From: Shouchella rhizosphaerae | Lineage (GTDB): Bacteria > Bacillota > Bacilli > Bacillales > Bacillaceae_D | Length of the DNA: 64,000 nucleotides | Reading direction: 5' to 3' | Assembly (NCBI RefSeq): GCF_900142675.1 | Contig: NZ_FRBS01000002.1 | Span: forward strand, 558,001-622,000 | Shown here: positions 9,260 to 17,578 of the stretch, in pieces | Layout: each line of letters opens with the position of its first letter | Numbering within the stretch: position 1 is the first letter of the stretch | Translations under genes and position numbers: made by a program | The notes under the pieces: generated by a model | The model's database searches: none | What the model saw: the letters and a program-made list of their open reading frames with translations, nothing else | What the model was told of the DNA's origin: nothing

Positions 9260-9535
9260 ATGAAAAAAGTATTAGTCGCATGTGGTGGAGCTGTTGCTAC
9301 GTCTACGGTAGCTGCAAATAAAGTGAAAGCGATTTTGAAAGAAAACAACATCCAAGCAGACGTCAGCCAATGTCGTGTCAGCGAACTCGGTTCAAAAGCG
9401 CAAGGCGCTGATTTGATCATCTCCACGGCAAAAGTCGATCGTGATTATGGCGTTCCTGTGATCCATGGGTTGCCTTTTATTTCAGGTGTTGGCCTTGATA
9501 AAACGAAACAAGAGATTTTGGATATTTTAAAATAA
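9260..9535 (+). CDS. gatB: PTS galactitol-type EIIB
   Basis: A 91-residue cytosolic EIIB. The phospho-cysteine P-loop is at the N-terminus (VLVACGGAVATSTVAANKV), and the sheet ends in PVIHGLPFISGVG as in GatB proteins. It follows gatA by 2 bp and precedes gatC. It transfers phosphate from EIIA to galactitol bound by EIIC. Confidence 0.92.
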   Translation: MKKVLVACGGAVATSTVAANKVKAILKENNIQADVSQCRVSELGSKAQGADLIISTAKVDRDYGVPVIHGLPFISGVGLDKTKQEILDILK

Positions 9536-9560
9536 CCTATTGCTGATAGGGGGAGACATC

Positions 9561-10907
9561 ATGAATGTGCTGCAATATATATTGGATTTAGGGCCTGCTG
9601 TCATGCTTCCGGCTGTGATCTTTGTCCTTGGCCTCTTGTTGCGCCAAGGAATTGGGAAATCGTTAAGATCAGGGATCACGATTGGGGTCGGATTTGTAGG
9701 CATCACTTTAGTTATTAGCTTACTGACAGATAACTTAGGGCCAGCCGCACAGGAAATGGCGGAACGGTTTAATCTTGGTTTATCAATTGTCGATGTTGGT
9801 TGGCCAGGAGCTTCTCCGATGGCGTGGGCTTCTAATATAGGAACGGTGGCCATTCCTGTTGCCATTCTTGTCAATGTCGTCATGTTGTTGTTGAAATGGA
9901 CCCGTGTTGTTAACGTTGACATTTGGAATATTTGGCATATGGCATTTGCCGGTGCGATTGTGTCCACCGCATCAGGAAGCTTTTGGCTTGGCGTTCTTGG
10001 TGTTGTCATCTATGCGGCATTTGCTTATAAGCTAGGGGATTGGTTTGCGCCGATCATTCATAAATACAACGGCTTGGAAGGAATTTCGATTCCACATGGC
10101 ACAGGGGCGATAATGGCGCCAATCGCTGTTGTCACTGACGCAATTATAGAGAAAATTCCTGGTTTGAAAAACGTGAATATTAACTCAGATAAAATTGAAA
10201 ACCGACTTGGACCAATCGGAGAACCTGCGATTATTGGTGCCATTCTCGGGACAGTCATCGGTGCCTTGGCAGGTTACGAGGTATCAGCGATTTTGCAATT
10301 GGGCATTCAAATGGCGGCGGTAATGCTGTTAATGCCTACTGTCGTCAAGTTTATTATGGAAGGATTAATGCCAATTGCCGAGGCTGCAAGGGAAATGCTC
10401 GATAAACGATTCTCAGGGCAAGACTATTATATTGGGCTAGATCCTGCGCTCTTGCTCGGCAATTCACAAGTGGTCGCGGCAAGCTTGATTTTTGTCCCAC
10501 TTACACTTGTAATTGCAATTCTTATTCCTGGAAACGAAGTTCTTCCGTTCGGTGACTTAGCGACAATTGGCTTCTTCATCTCGATTGCAGTCGGCATCCA
10601 CGGCGGAAACTTGTTTAGAACGTTGATCTCAGGGACGCTCATTATGACAATGACAATTTGGATTGCGAACATGATGGTCGGCGTCCACACTCAGCTTGCA
10701 CTCAACACTGGAACGATATCCGGGGGGCAAGTAGCATCCCTTGACCAAGGCGGCAGCCCGCTTCAATTCATCATGACCGAACTAACAACATGGCAAAATC
10801 TACTTCCGCTTATTGTCGTGACGGCGATTTATGGATTCTGTGTCGTATTTACGATTGTTCAGCATAAACGGGGCAAATTACTCCCAGCAGAGACAGATAA
10901 AAATTAA
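9561..10907 (+). CDS. gatC: PTS galactitol-type EIIC permease
   Basis: A 448-residue permease with about ten hydrophobic segments and the GatC-family motifs NVDIWNIWHMAF, GLEGISIPHGT, NRLGPIGEPAIIG and ISIAVGIHGGNLFRT. The start taken is ATG 9561 behind ATAGGGGGAG; an in-frame TTG at 9540 would add seven residues without a ribosome site. It imports galactitol as galactitol 1-phosphate together with GatA and GatB. Confidence 0.92.
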   Translation: MNVLQYILDLGPAVMLPAVIFVLGLLLRQGIGKSLRSGITIGVGFVGITLVISLLTDNLGPAAQEMAERFNLGLSIVDVGWPGASPMAWASNIGTVAIPVAILVNVVMLLLKWTRVVNVDIWNIWHMAFAGAIVSTASGSFWLGVLGVVIYAAFAYKLGDWFAPIIHKYNGLEGISIPHGTGAIMAPIAVVTDAIIEKIPGLKNVNINSDKIENRLGPIGEPAIIGAILGTVIGALAGYEVSAILQLGIQMAAVMLLMPTVVKFIMEGLMPIAEAAREMLDKRFSGQDYYIGLDPALLLGNSQVVAASLIFVPLTLVIAILIPGNEVLPFGDLATIGFFISIAVGIHGGNLFRTLISGTLIMTMTIWIANMMVGVHTQLALNTGTISGGQVASLDQGGSPLQFIMTELTTWQNLLPLIVVTAIYGFCVVFTIVQHKRGKLLPAETDKN

Positions 10908-10927
10908 TTGAGTCAGGAGTGGAGATC

Positions 10928-11986
10928 ATGAAAGCGCTCGTTCTTGAAGCGAATCAATCATTTACTATAAAGGACATTGAAACCCCTGTCCCTAAAGAGG
11001 ATGAGGCATTAATCAAGGTTGCTTATTGCGGCATTTGCGGCTCTGATTTGGCACGGTACTTCGATGGCAAAGTCCACAATTACCCGATTGTTCTCGGACA
11101 TGAATTTTCTGGAACGGTAGAGGCTGTCGGCGCAAGCGTCGATTCAGTAACGGTTGGTGACCGTGTAGTCGTCGCCCCCCTTTTGCCAAATAAAGACGAT
11201 CCCTTTATGCAAAAGGGAAGCCCAGCTTTAAGTAGCTCATACAGTTTTCTTGGTTCCCGGGAAAATGGCGCAATGGCCGAATACGTAGTCGTAAAAGCGG
11301 AAAATCTCCTCGTTTTGCCGGAAACGGTAACATTAGCGGAGGCGGCGTTAATCGAACCATTGACAGTCGCGATCCACGGAATTGAGCGAATTGTGCTACC
11401 GGCAGGCGAACACGTCTGTGTTCTAGGAGCCGGAACGATTGGCATTATGACCATTCTCGCCTTAAAAGCACGCGGGGCAGGGAAAGTAACAGCGATTGAT
11501 ATCAACGACGAGAAACTGGCATTTGCCAAAAAAATCGGCGCAGACGACACGATTAACTCTTTAAAAGAGGACCCGGTTTCATACGCTAGCAAACATGGCA
11601 AGCCTGGCGCTGTTATCGAAACAGCAGGCGTGCCGAGCGCCCAAGAGCAAGCGGTCGCTTTAGTTGAGAAAAAAGGGAAGATTGTGTTTGTTGGAACGGC
11701 GTCAGGGGATGTGACGTTTCCAGCAGCGACGTTTGAGAAAATTTTACGTGAAGAATTGGAAATCACAGGTTCTTGGATGAGCTATTCTGGCCCATTCCCC
11801 GGCTATGAATGGCAGGCTGCGATTGATTACATCGCGTCTGGCAAAATCGATGTCAAGCCTTTGATCCATGACGTGTTTAAGCTAGAAGATGGCGACAAGC
11901 CATTTCAAGCAATGAAAGACCCAGACAATCATTCAATTAAACTACTATATCAAATCGCAGAAAACGAAGGGCAGGTGGGCAAATAA
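10928..11986 (+). CDS. gatD: galactitol-1-phosphate 5-dehydrogenase-like zinc alcohol dehydrogenase
   Basis: A 352-residue medium-chain dehydrogenase. Catalytic zinc ligands are present: Cys in YCGICGSDLARYF and His-Glu in GHEFSG. The Rossmann loop is VLGAGTIGIM, and the C-terminal ITGSWMSYSGPFPGYEW matches GatD enzymes. Reaction: galactitol 1-phosphate + NAD to tagatose 6-phosphate + NADH. Odd: in the lobe where E. coli GatD has four structural-zinc cysteines, this protein has PLLPNKDDPFMQKGSPALSS and no cysteine, so the structural zinc appears lost. Start ATG 10928 follows CAGGAGTGGAG. It abuts the aldolase gene. Confidence 0.88.
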   Translation: MKALVLEANQSFTIKDIETPVPKEDEALIKVAYCGICGSDLARYFDGKVHNYPIVLGHEFSGTVEAVGASVDSVTVGDRVVVAPLLPNKDDPFMQKGSPALSSSYSFLGSRENGAMAEYVVVKAENLLVLPETVTLAEAALIEPLTVAIHGIERIVLPAGEHVCVLGAGTIGIMTILALKARGAGKVTAIDINDEKLAFAKKIGADDTINSLKEDPVSYASKHGKPGAVIETAGVPSAQEQAVALVEKKGKIVFVGTASGDVTFPAATFEKILREELEITGSWMSYSGPFPGYEWQAAIDYIASGKIDVKPLIHDVFKLEDGDKPFQAMKDPDNHSIKLLYQIAENEGQVGK

Positions 11987-12856
11987 ATGGGATTACAGTC
12001 AACGACACCGATGCTAAAAAAAGCAAAAGCCAACAAACACGGGATTGTCGCGTTTAATGTCCATTCATTTGACAGCATTTTCTGGGTGCTCGAAGCAGCA
12101 GCGGAATTGAAGTCCCCGGTAATCCTGCAAACGACAGTCGGGACGGTCAAGTCACTCGGTGCAAAAAACATTGCTGAAGTAGCCAAGGCCGCAGCGGAAC
12201 ATTACCAAGTGCCAACAGGCTTGCACTTAGATCACTGCACAGACTTTGAGGTGATCAAAGACGCGATCCGCGCTGGCTATACATCCGTGATGATGGACGC
12301 TTCCATGCATCCATTCGCAGAAAACGTCGCTCGGACAAAAGAGGTCGTCGCGCTTGCCTCGTCCCTTGGCGTCAACGTGGAAGCAGAGCTCGGCAAAGTC
12401 GGCGGCGTGGAAGACGACATTGTCGTAGACGAAGCCGACGCCCAAAAAGCAATTCCAGAAGAGTGCCGCCAATTTGTCGAAGAAACAGACGTGCCGACAC
12501 TTGCCCCTGCGATTGGCACTGCCCATGGAATTTACAAAGGCAAACCCGAAATTGACTTTGAGCGAATCGCCAAAATTGCCGAAATGGTCGACGTCCCCCT
12601 CGTCCTTCACGGCGGCTCGGCCGTGCCAGAAGAAGACGTGCGCCGTTGTGTCGCCCTCGGAATGGCAAAAGTCAACGTATCAACAGAACTAAAAAATGCC
12701 TATTCCGAAGCAATTCGCGACCACTTCGCAAACGAACCAGACAGCCTCGATCCACGCGCGTATTTGCAAAAAGCAAAAGAAGCAGCGAAAGAAATGGCGA
12801 AATCAAAAATTCGCATGGTTGGCAGTGAAAACACGGTTGTGCCAGCGTTTGCGTGA
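11987..12856 (+). CDS. gatY: class II tagatose/fructose-bisphosphate aldolase (GatY/KbaY-like)
   Basis: A 289-residue class II aldolase. Zinc-binding histidines lie in GLHLDHCTD, GTAHGIYKG and LVLHGGSAVP. The catalytic Asp is in LDHCTD, and NVSTELK binds phosphate near the C-terminus. Known: GatY/KbaY enzymes cleave tagatose 1,6-bisphosphate to DHAP and glyceraldehyde 3-phosphate. E. coli needs a GatZ/KbaZ partner, which is absent here. The start codon follows the gatD stop directly. It is the last gene of the operon, before a strong terminator. Confidence 0.9.
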   Translation: MGLQSTTPMLKKAKANKHGIVAFNVHSFDSIFWVLEAAAELKSPVILQTTVGTVKSLGAKNIAEVAKAAAEHYQVPTGLHLDHCTDFEVIKDAIRAGYTSVMMDASMHPFAENVARTKEVVALASSLGVNVEAELGKVGGVEDDIVVDEADAQKAIPEECRQFVEETDVPTLAPAIGTAHGIYKGKPEIDFERIAKIAEMVDVPLVLHGGSAVPEEDVRRCVALGMAKVNVSTELKNAYSEAIRDHFANEPDSLDPRAYLQKAKEAAKEMAKSKIRMVGSENTVVPAFA

Positions 12857-12876
12857 AAAGTGTGAGCCCGGACTGT

Positions 12877-12922
12877 CACCTTCGCTTGTTAGGCTATGTA
12901 CTAACAAGCGGAGGTGTTTTTT
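12877..12922 (+). terminator. terminator of the gat operon
   Basis: CACCTTCGCTTGTTAG, an 8-nt loop and CTAACAAGCGGAGGTG are followed by TTTTTT: a long, nearly perfect intrinsic terminator 20 bp after the aldolase stop. The next 160 bp up to the second CRISPR leader hold nothing I recognise. Confidence 0.93.
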
Positions 12923-13084
12923 CATTAATTGGGGAGGAAGGGAGAAGAACTCAATCGAATAGGTGTATAAGCAAGGAACCTCCTTACGCAAATAGAAGCT
13001 TTTTAATGGAAAGAGTAAAGTAGAGATAGACACAATTGAGCCAAGGAGATTAACTTTACAATTATTCATCTTTTGAGCCGTGAT

Positions 13085-13269
13085 TCTTAGTGCGAACCCC
13101 AAGCGCACATAAAATCCCTAGATCACCCGCACCAAAAAAGGACTTTAATGTGGGATAATATGTGGAAAAGTGGCAAAATGTTGTTGGTGTCCCATGGTAT
13201 TATATAGAAGAAGAGCGGCTTTTCTCTATTATTTATTAATGGGTTTCCAATAAATAGGGGAATATCGCT
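13085..13269 (+). promoter_or_regulatory. CRISPR leader 2
   Basis: Same leader as in copy 1, with the left arm of the outer inverted repeat decayed to TTAGTGCG. The inner GTGCG...CGCAC pair is intact. The junction-proximal inverted repeat is CTATT-ATTTATT against AATAAATAG. The leader ends in ATATCGCT at the first repeat. Confidence 0.85.
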
Positions 13270-13567
13270 GTCGCACTCTTAGTGAGTGCGTGGATTGAAA
13301 TCCATCTTACAATTACCGCGTTTCTTTTGTTGGACGGTCGCACTCTTAGTGAGTGCGTGGATTGAAATTACCAGTATTCAAACATAGTGCCATCACGAAC
13401 AATTGTCGCACTCTTAGTGAGTGCGTGGATTGAAATTCGAACAGTTGTTACATCAAAACGGTGTGGAGCGTCGCACTCTTAGTGAGTGCGTGGATTGAAA
13501 TTCGCGTTGCTCTTGTCTACAATTTGCCGCCTCATGTCGCACTCTTAGTGAGTGCGTGGATTGAAAT
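13270..13567 (+). CRISPR. CRISPR array 2, 5 repeats and 4 spacers
   Basis: The 32-bp repeat occurs at 13270, 13337, 13405, 13470 and 13536. All five copies carry the loop variant TTAGT instead of TTTGT. Spacers are 33-36 bp. The repeats are identical to one another, which suggests an intact or recently active array. Confidence 0.97.
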
Positions 13568-13797
13568 TTTACCCCATACGACAACGCTAGTGAAGCTTGG
13601 AATTGGTTACTGTCCAGTTCCCTAATTTAGGGCTCCATTAGAATTAGGGGAAAAAGTAATGCAGAAATTAATAAAGGAACGAAAACAAGAAAAAGTTTAT
13701 AGTTTAAAAAATAAAAAACGCACTTCTTGAAAAGTGCGTCTAAAAAACAAAGATATTTATTTTTCCTCAAGGGTTGTAAAAAAAATTTTCTCTTAGA
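13568..13797. other. non-coding stretch after array 2 with the phr-side terminator
   Basis: No gene is seen. An inverted repeat CCCTAATT...AATTAGGG lies at about 13620-13651. The hairpin CGCACTTCTTGAAAAGTGCG at 13719-13738, read on the minus strand, is followed by TTTTTT and serves as terminator of the rap-phr transcript. Confidence 0.75.
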
Positions 13798-13926
13798 TTA
13801 ATGAACGGTATCTCCTTTATCTCGAGTTTCAATTGTCGGAGAATCACGATCAATGACGACATTTGTTTGGAGGGTAAAAGAAACACACAATAATGCTGCA
13901 AATAGGGAAAACCATATTTTTTTCAA
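13798..13926 (-). CDS. phr: Phr-type signalling peptide precursor
   Basis: A 42-residue ORF starting at TTG 13926, which overlaps the rap stop codon (TTGA), with TAGGAG about 10 bp upstream. The product has a short basic start (LKKIW), a hydrophobic secretion segment (FSLFAALLCVSFTLQ) and a polar C-terminal tail TIETRDKGDTVH. Size, overlap with rap and signal-plus-tail design are those of Phr precursors, which are exported, cut to a 5-6 residue peptide, reimported and bound by the cognate Rap protein. The exact mature peptide cannot be fixed; a Thr-Arg-Asp-Lys-Gly segment is one candidate by analogy to basic second residues in known Phr peptides. Confidence 0.75.
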   Translation of the reverse strand: MKKIWFSLFAALLCVSFTLQTNVVIDRDSPTIETRDKGDTVH

Positions 13927-15023
13927 GGTTGATCGACTCCTATGTTTGATAGATTTTGGCGTGCACGATAGGCGACGTTTAAATACTTCCACGCTAGTTC
14001 TTGTTCTCCTTTTTGTTTAAAAAACGTTGCTGCTTCCTCTGCGATCTCCTCAATTTCAAAGTTCATATCCGACTCACTCAGGCTTTTAATGGCTTGGTCA
14101 ATTTCCTCCGGATTAGAGTTTACGTATAGTCCGTAAGTAGCAATACATCTAGCTTGATATTCGTGGTTGTTGTAAGATTGTGCTCCTGCATAGGCTTTGG
14201 TTAAATGAGGGAGTGCCTCATTGAATAAGCCGATGCGAAACAATGCGTTTGCTAAATTATACTCGCTTTTGACTCCTAAGATAGTCTCCGTGCATTCAGG
14301 ATAGGAAAGGCTCTTTTCGAAATACTCCTTAGCCTTTTGGTAGGCTTTTTTTCGCAAAGCGTCTAATCCTATGATACGTAAAACTGCTACTTGGGCCATG
14401 GGGTAATTATTCGAAATGCTAAGAGCCTCTTCTAATAACTTTCGGACTTTCTCATGCTGTCCCGCTTCAGAATAAATACCTCCAAGTATCACTTGGCAGT
14501 ATACAGCCCGTTCGATATACCCGAGGCGATTAAAAGCAAGTAATGCTTCTTCAATGTATGAAGCAGCGTACGGATACTGATTGATTCTATATAAAGACGA
14601 ACCCATGTAGTAATAGAACTCTGCTTCTTCGGCTTCATCGTTTATATACTCAAGCAAACGTTCTGCTTTACGGAATAAACGAATCGCAGACTGGTAACGT
14701 TCTTTTATAAATTCATTTTGACCACTTACAAATAAATAGAGGTATTTGAGCGTATGATCTATCGAATCTTCGATCATATTGCCCGCCTGTTGTATCCTTT
14801 CATCATCCTTTTCGTCCTTGCCTCCCTGTTTGGCCATGATTGAATGCCTGAACTCAACTAAAGAATAATAAGCGATTACTCGATCATTTGGCTCCATTGT
14901 TTTGACCATATTTTCTGCTTTTTCTTTGAGTTCATTTGCTTGCTCTACAGAACGTGCAATAATACAGCTATACCACTCAGCAATTATCGTGCTTACTTCC
15001 TCTGGAGATAAAATAGCAGACAT
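13923..15023 (-). CDS. rap: Rap-family TPR protein (response regulator aspartate phosphatase or transcription factor antagonist)
   Basis: A 366-residue all-helical protein of the usual Rap length. The N-terminal three-helix bundle (EVSTIIAEWYSCIIARSVEQ, then RVIAYYSLVEFRHSIM) precedes TPR repeats from about residue 95, including YYYMGSSLYRINQYPYAASY, SEYNLANALFRIGLFNEALP and AWKYLNVAYRAR. Known: Rap proteins dephosphorylate Spo0F-type regulators or block ComA-type factors and are inhibited by their Phr peptide. The start has a strong AAGGAGGGGAG site. The phr ORF overlaps its 3' end, so the pair forms a complete quorum-sensing cassette. Its target cannot be deduced. Confidence 0.9.
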   Translation of the reverse strand: MSAILSPEEVSTIIAEWYSCIIARSVEQANELKEKAENMVKTMEPNDRVIAYYSLVEFRHSIMAKQGGKDEKDDERIQQAGNMIEDSIDHTLKYLYLFVSGQNEFIKERYQSAIRLFRKAERLLEYINDEAEEAEFYYYMGSSLYRINQYPYAASYIEEALLAFNRLGYIERAVYCQVILGGIYSEAGQHEKVRKLLEEALSISNNYPMAQVAVLRIIGLDALRKKAYQKAKEYFEKSLSYPECTETILGVKSEYNLANALFRIGLFNEALPHLTKAYAGAQSYNNHEYQARCIATYGLYVNSNPEEIDQAIKSLSESDMNFEIEEIAEEAATFFKQKGEQELAWKYLNVAYRARQNLSNIGVDQP

Positions 15024-15284
15024 AAAGTTCTCCCCTCCTTAAATAAAGATTTCATAGAATTTTTTACAATTATACTAGAAAATAGAGAAACATGTAATAG
15101 ATTTAAAAATTTCCCAATATACAAATGGCTAATTTGTGTAGGAAAATGTTAAAAATAACCTTGCTTTATAATAAGGCGTATGGACTTATCAAAGTGGAAA
15201 AGGTCAAGTGCGTGTGGACAACAAAAATAACATAACTGGGTACTTCAGTAACGGTGGTTAGTTGTGGGGAGGGATATATAAACA

Positions 15285-15380
15285 ATGAAACGTTCATCAA
15301 AGATAATTTTAAGTGTTGTTGCGGGCATTGTGGTTATCACGTTAACAATTTCATTTTATGCCGGAAATACGCTCGGCTAA
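15285..15380 (+). CDS. 31-residue membrane or secreted peptide
   Basis: The ORF from ATG 15285 to TAA 15380 encodes a basic start (MKRSSK), one hydrophobic helix (IILSVVAGIVVITLTISFYA) and a short tail GNTLG. GGGGAGGG lies about 11 bp upstream, and a terminator hairpin follows at 15421. The layout is that of a leaderless membrane peptide or a signalling-peptide precursor. No family is recognised. It lies 260 bp upstream of, and divergent from, rap. Confidence 0.5.
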   Translation: MKRSSKIILSVVAGIVVITLTISFYAGNTLG

Positions 15381-15420
15381 GGTTAATATCAAACATACTT
15401 TCGCTTCTTCCCAATCGACT

Positions 15421-15458
15421 AAAATACCGTCCTTTAAATAGGAGTGGTATTTTATTTT
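15421..15458 (+). terminator. terminator after the 31-residue peptide ORF
   Basis: AAAATACCGTCCT, loop TTAAAT, AGGAGTGGTATTTT, then ATTTT: an intrinsic terminator 40 bp after the small ORF. From here to 15687 I see only AT-rich non-coding sequence. Confidence 0.8.
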
Positions 15459-15687
15459 GAGAATTTTCGTTAAAACATTGACTATACCATGTGGTTCAAA
15501 CCGTCCCTGTTCGTGAAGACGCAACCATCACCGATCTGTTAGCAAAATAGCAATCAGACGAACTATGAGCATACAAGAAGTATATTCTAATGCAATAATA
15601 AAAACATGATAATCAACAATAATTTATTGATAATCGATAAATTTGTGATAGAATCAATTGAACAACAAATTAATAGAGGTGTTTTTC

Positions 15688-16164
15688 ATGAAACGAGGTT
15701 CTACGCTTTTTTTAAAGATAGCGGTGGTGCTTATGGGAAGTCCCGTTCTTGCTTTGTGTATCTTTGGGTTGGCTTGGATACCCAATCATCCGGTAGATCC
15801 AGATTATGGCCATATCCTATATCCTATTTTTATCGGTGTATTTTTAACAGTGATACCGTTTTTTGTCGCATTGTCTCAGGCTTTTAAACTTTTAAGTTAC
15901 ATTGACAAGAACCAATCGTTCTCGGAACTGTCTACGAGAGCGTTGAAAAAGATTAAATATTGCGCAATCATCATCAGTGGTTTGTACGTAGCTATTATGC
16001 CGTTCTTTTACTTGTTAGCAGATCGAGATGATGCCCCTGGTCTCCTATTTATGGGAGTCGTCCCTCTCTTCGCTTCAACGGTAATCGCAGTATTCGCTGC
16101 TGTTCTTCAAAGACTTTTCCAAGAAGCGATTGATATCAAATCTGAAAATGATTTAACGGTTTGA
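15688..16164 (+). CDS. DUF2975 membrane protein
   Basis: A 158-residue protein with four hydrophobic segments (about residues 8-26, 40-62, 90-112 and 122-145) and the cytosolic motif LLSYIDKNQSFSELSTRALKKIK between the second and third. That motif is diagnostic of DUF2975 (YoaS-like) proteins. The start is ATG 15688 behind AGAGGTG; the longer frame has no ribosome site. It is followed 10 bp later by an XRE regulator, the usual pairing for this family in Firmicutes. Biochemical function is unknown. Confidence 0.85.
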   Translation: MKRGSTLFLKIAVVLMGSPVLALCIFGLAWIPNHPVDPDYGHILYPIFIGVFLTVIPFFVALSQAFKLLSYIDKNQSFSELSTRALKKIKYCAIIISGLYVAIMPFFYLLADRDDAPGLLFMGVVPLFASTVIAVFAAVLQRLFQEAIDIKSENDLTV

Positions 16165-16174
16165 GGTGAAAATC

Positions 16175-16399
16175 ATGGCGATTATAATCAATGTTGACGT
16201 GATGCTAGCAAAAAGGAAAATGAGCGTTACTGAACTTTCCGAACGAGTTGGGATAACGATGGCGAATCTCTCTATATTGAAAAATGGAAAGGCCAAAGCG
16301 ATTCGACTCTCCACGTTAGATGCGATTTGCAAAGCCTTAGATTGTCAACCTGGAGATCTTTTAGAGTACCGAAGTGATGAAAACCTCCATGATGAATGA
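16175..16399 (+). CDS. YozG-like XRE regulator
   Basis: A 74-residue single-domain helix-turn-helix protein. After IIINVDVMLAKRKMSVTELS it has the recognition region GITMANLSILKNGKAKAIRL and LDAICKALDCQPGDLLEY, typical of YozG-type Cro/CI regulators. ATG 16175 follows GAGGTGAAAATC. It pairs with the DUF2975 gene upstream and probably autoregulates that pair (inferred from the standard arrangement). Confidence 0.88.
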   Translation: MAIIINVDVMLAKRKMSVTELSERVGITMANLSILKNGKAKAIRLSTLDAICKALDCQPGDLLEYRSDENLHDE

Positions 16400-16440
16400 A
16401 AGTGGACGGCAGAGAAGACTTAGTCAGAATGGAGGCATGA

Positions 16441-17235
16441 ATGATGAGGCCATTAAAACAACTCGTTCGTTTTGGGTGGGAGCAAGCTTTGTCCTGCTTG
16501 TTTCCTGTCGTTATATTTGCTTCTTTGGCCATTACACAGCTCGTGCCACTTCCCTTTTTGCCACGGTATGATTGGCTGCTCATTATTTGTCTTTTTATGC
16601 AGTGGTGGATGGTGCGTTCTGGGCTTGAAACTTGGGACGAATTGAAAGTCATTACATTGTTTCACCTTATTGGGCTGGCTCTTGAACTTTTTAAAGTACA
16701 CATGGGCTCCTGGTCCTACCCAGAGGAAGGGTATTCCAAGGTATTTGGCGTCCCTTTGTATAGCGGATTTATGTATGCAAGCGTAGCAAGTTATCTTTGC
16801 CAAGCGTGGAGGCGACTAAAGATAGAATTGGTGAAGTGGCCGTCGCTGTTACTGGTTGTCCCTCTTGCAGCTGCGATTTACTTAAATTTTATTACTCATC
16901 ACTTTTGGATTGATATCCGTTTTTGGTTAGCGGGGCTTGTCATCATCGTCTTTTGGCCATCATGGGTTACATATGAAGTGAATGAAACTCGTTACCGGAT
17001 GCCACTTGCACTCTCTTTTGTGCTCATCGGATTTTTTATATGGATAGCCGAAAATATTGCAACGTTTTTTGGGGCTTGGGAATATCCGAACCAAACCGAT
17101 GCATGGAGTCTTGTTCATTTGGGGAAGGTCAGTTCATGGCTTTTATTAGTGATTGTTAGTTTTCTGATCGTCGCGACATTAAAACAGGTGAAGGGGAAAA
17201 GGCGCACTGGAGTAGATGCTAGTCAATCTTTATAA
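16441..17235 (+). CDS. DUF817 membrane protein
   Basis: A 264-residue protein with about eight hydrophobic helices and motifs I associate with DUF817: ELFKVHMGSWSYPE, GVPLYSGFMYASVASY, FWPSWVTYEVN and ENIATFFGAWEYPNQTDAW. The paired G-x-W-x-Y-P segments suggest an internal repeat around a shared site. The start has GGAGGCATGA directly upstream; ATG 16444 is an equally good alternative. The family has no known activity that I can name. It follows the XRE gene by about 40 bp. Confidence 0.8.
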   Translation: MMRPLKQLVRFGWEQALSCLFPVVIFASLAITQLVPLPFLPRYDWLLIICLFMQWWMVRSGLETWDELKVITLFHLIGLALELFKVHMGSWSYPEEGYSKVFGVPLYSGFMYASVASYLCQAWRRLKIELVKWPSLLLVVPLAAAIYLNFITHHFWIDIRFWLAGLVIIVFWPSWVTYEVNETRYRMPLALSFVLIGFFIWIAENIATFFGAWEYPNQTDAWSLVHLGKVSSWLLLVIVSFLIVATLKQVKGKRRTGVDASQSL

Positions 17236-17393
17236 AAAGCAGTGCTTTAGTTTAGTAAGGAACTTTGCGTTTTTACGATTCTTATTATTTTGCCAGTGCA
17301 AACAGGTGCTTTTTTGAAGAAACCTATAGATGGCACAAGTATAATAGTAGTAAAGTTGAGGAGGCAACATTTACTTCGTATTATACGCAGTTC

Positions 17394-17578
17394 TTTTTGG
17401 TGCGAACCCCAAGCGCACATAAAATCCCTAGATCACCCGCACCAAAAAAGAGCTTAATTATGAAAAAATATGTATGAAAATGGCGAAATGTTGCTCGTTG
17501 TCCATGATATGATAAGTGAAAGAGCGGTTTTTACCTATTATTGATTGTTCTTCTTCCAATAATTAGGGGAATTTCGCA
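17394..17578 (+). promoter_or_regulatory. CRISPR leader 3
   Basis: A full leader copy: outer inverted repeat TTTTTGGTGCG to CGCACCAAAAAA, inner GTGCG...CGCAC, and the junction-proximal inverted repeat CCTATTATTG to CAATAATTAGG, ending in TTTCGCA at the first repeat. The 160 bp before it (17236-17393) show no gene. Confidence 0.87.

Noticed and set aside
12227-12668. Minus-strand frames antisense to the aldolase gene
   Set aside because: They overlap a clear aldolase on the plus strand and have no recognisable product.
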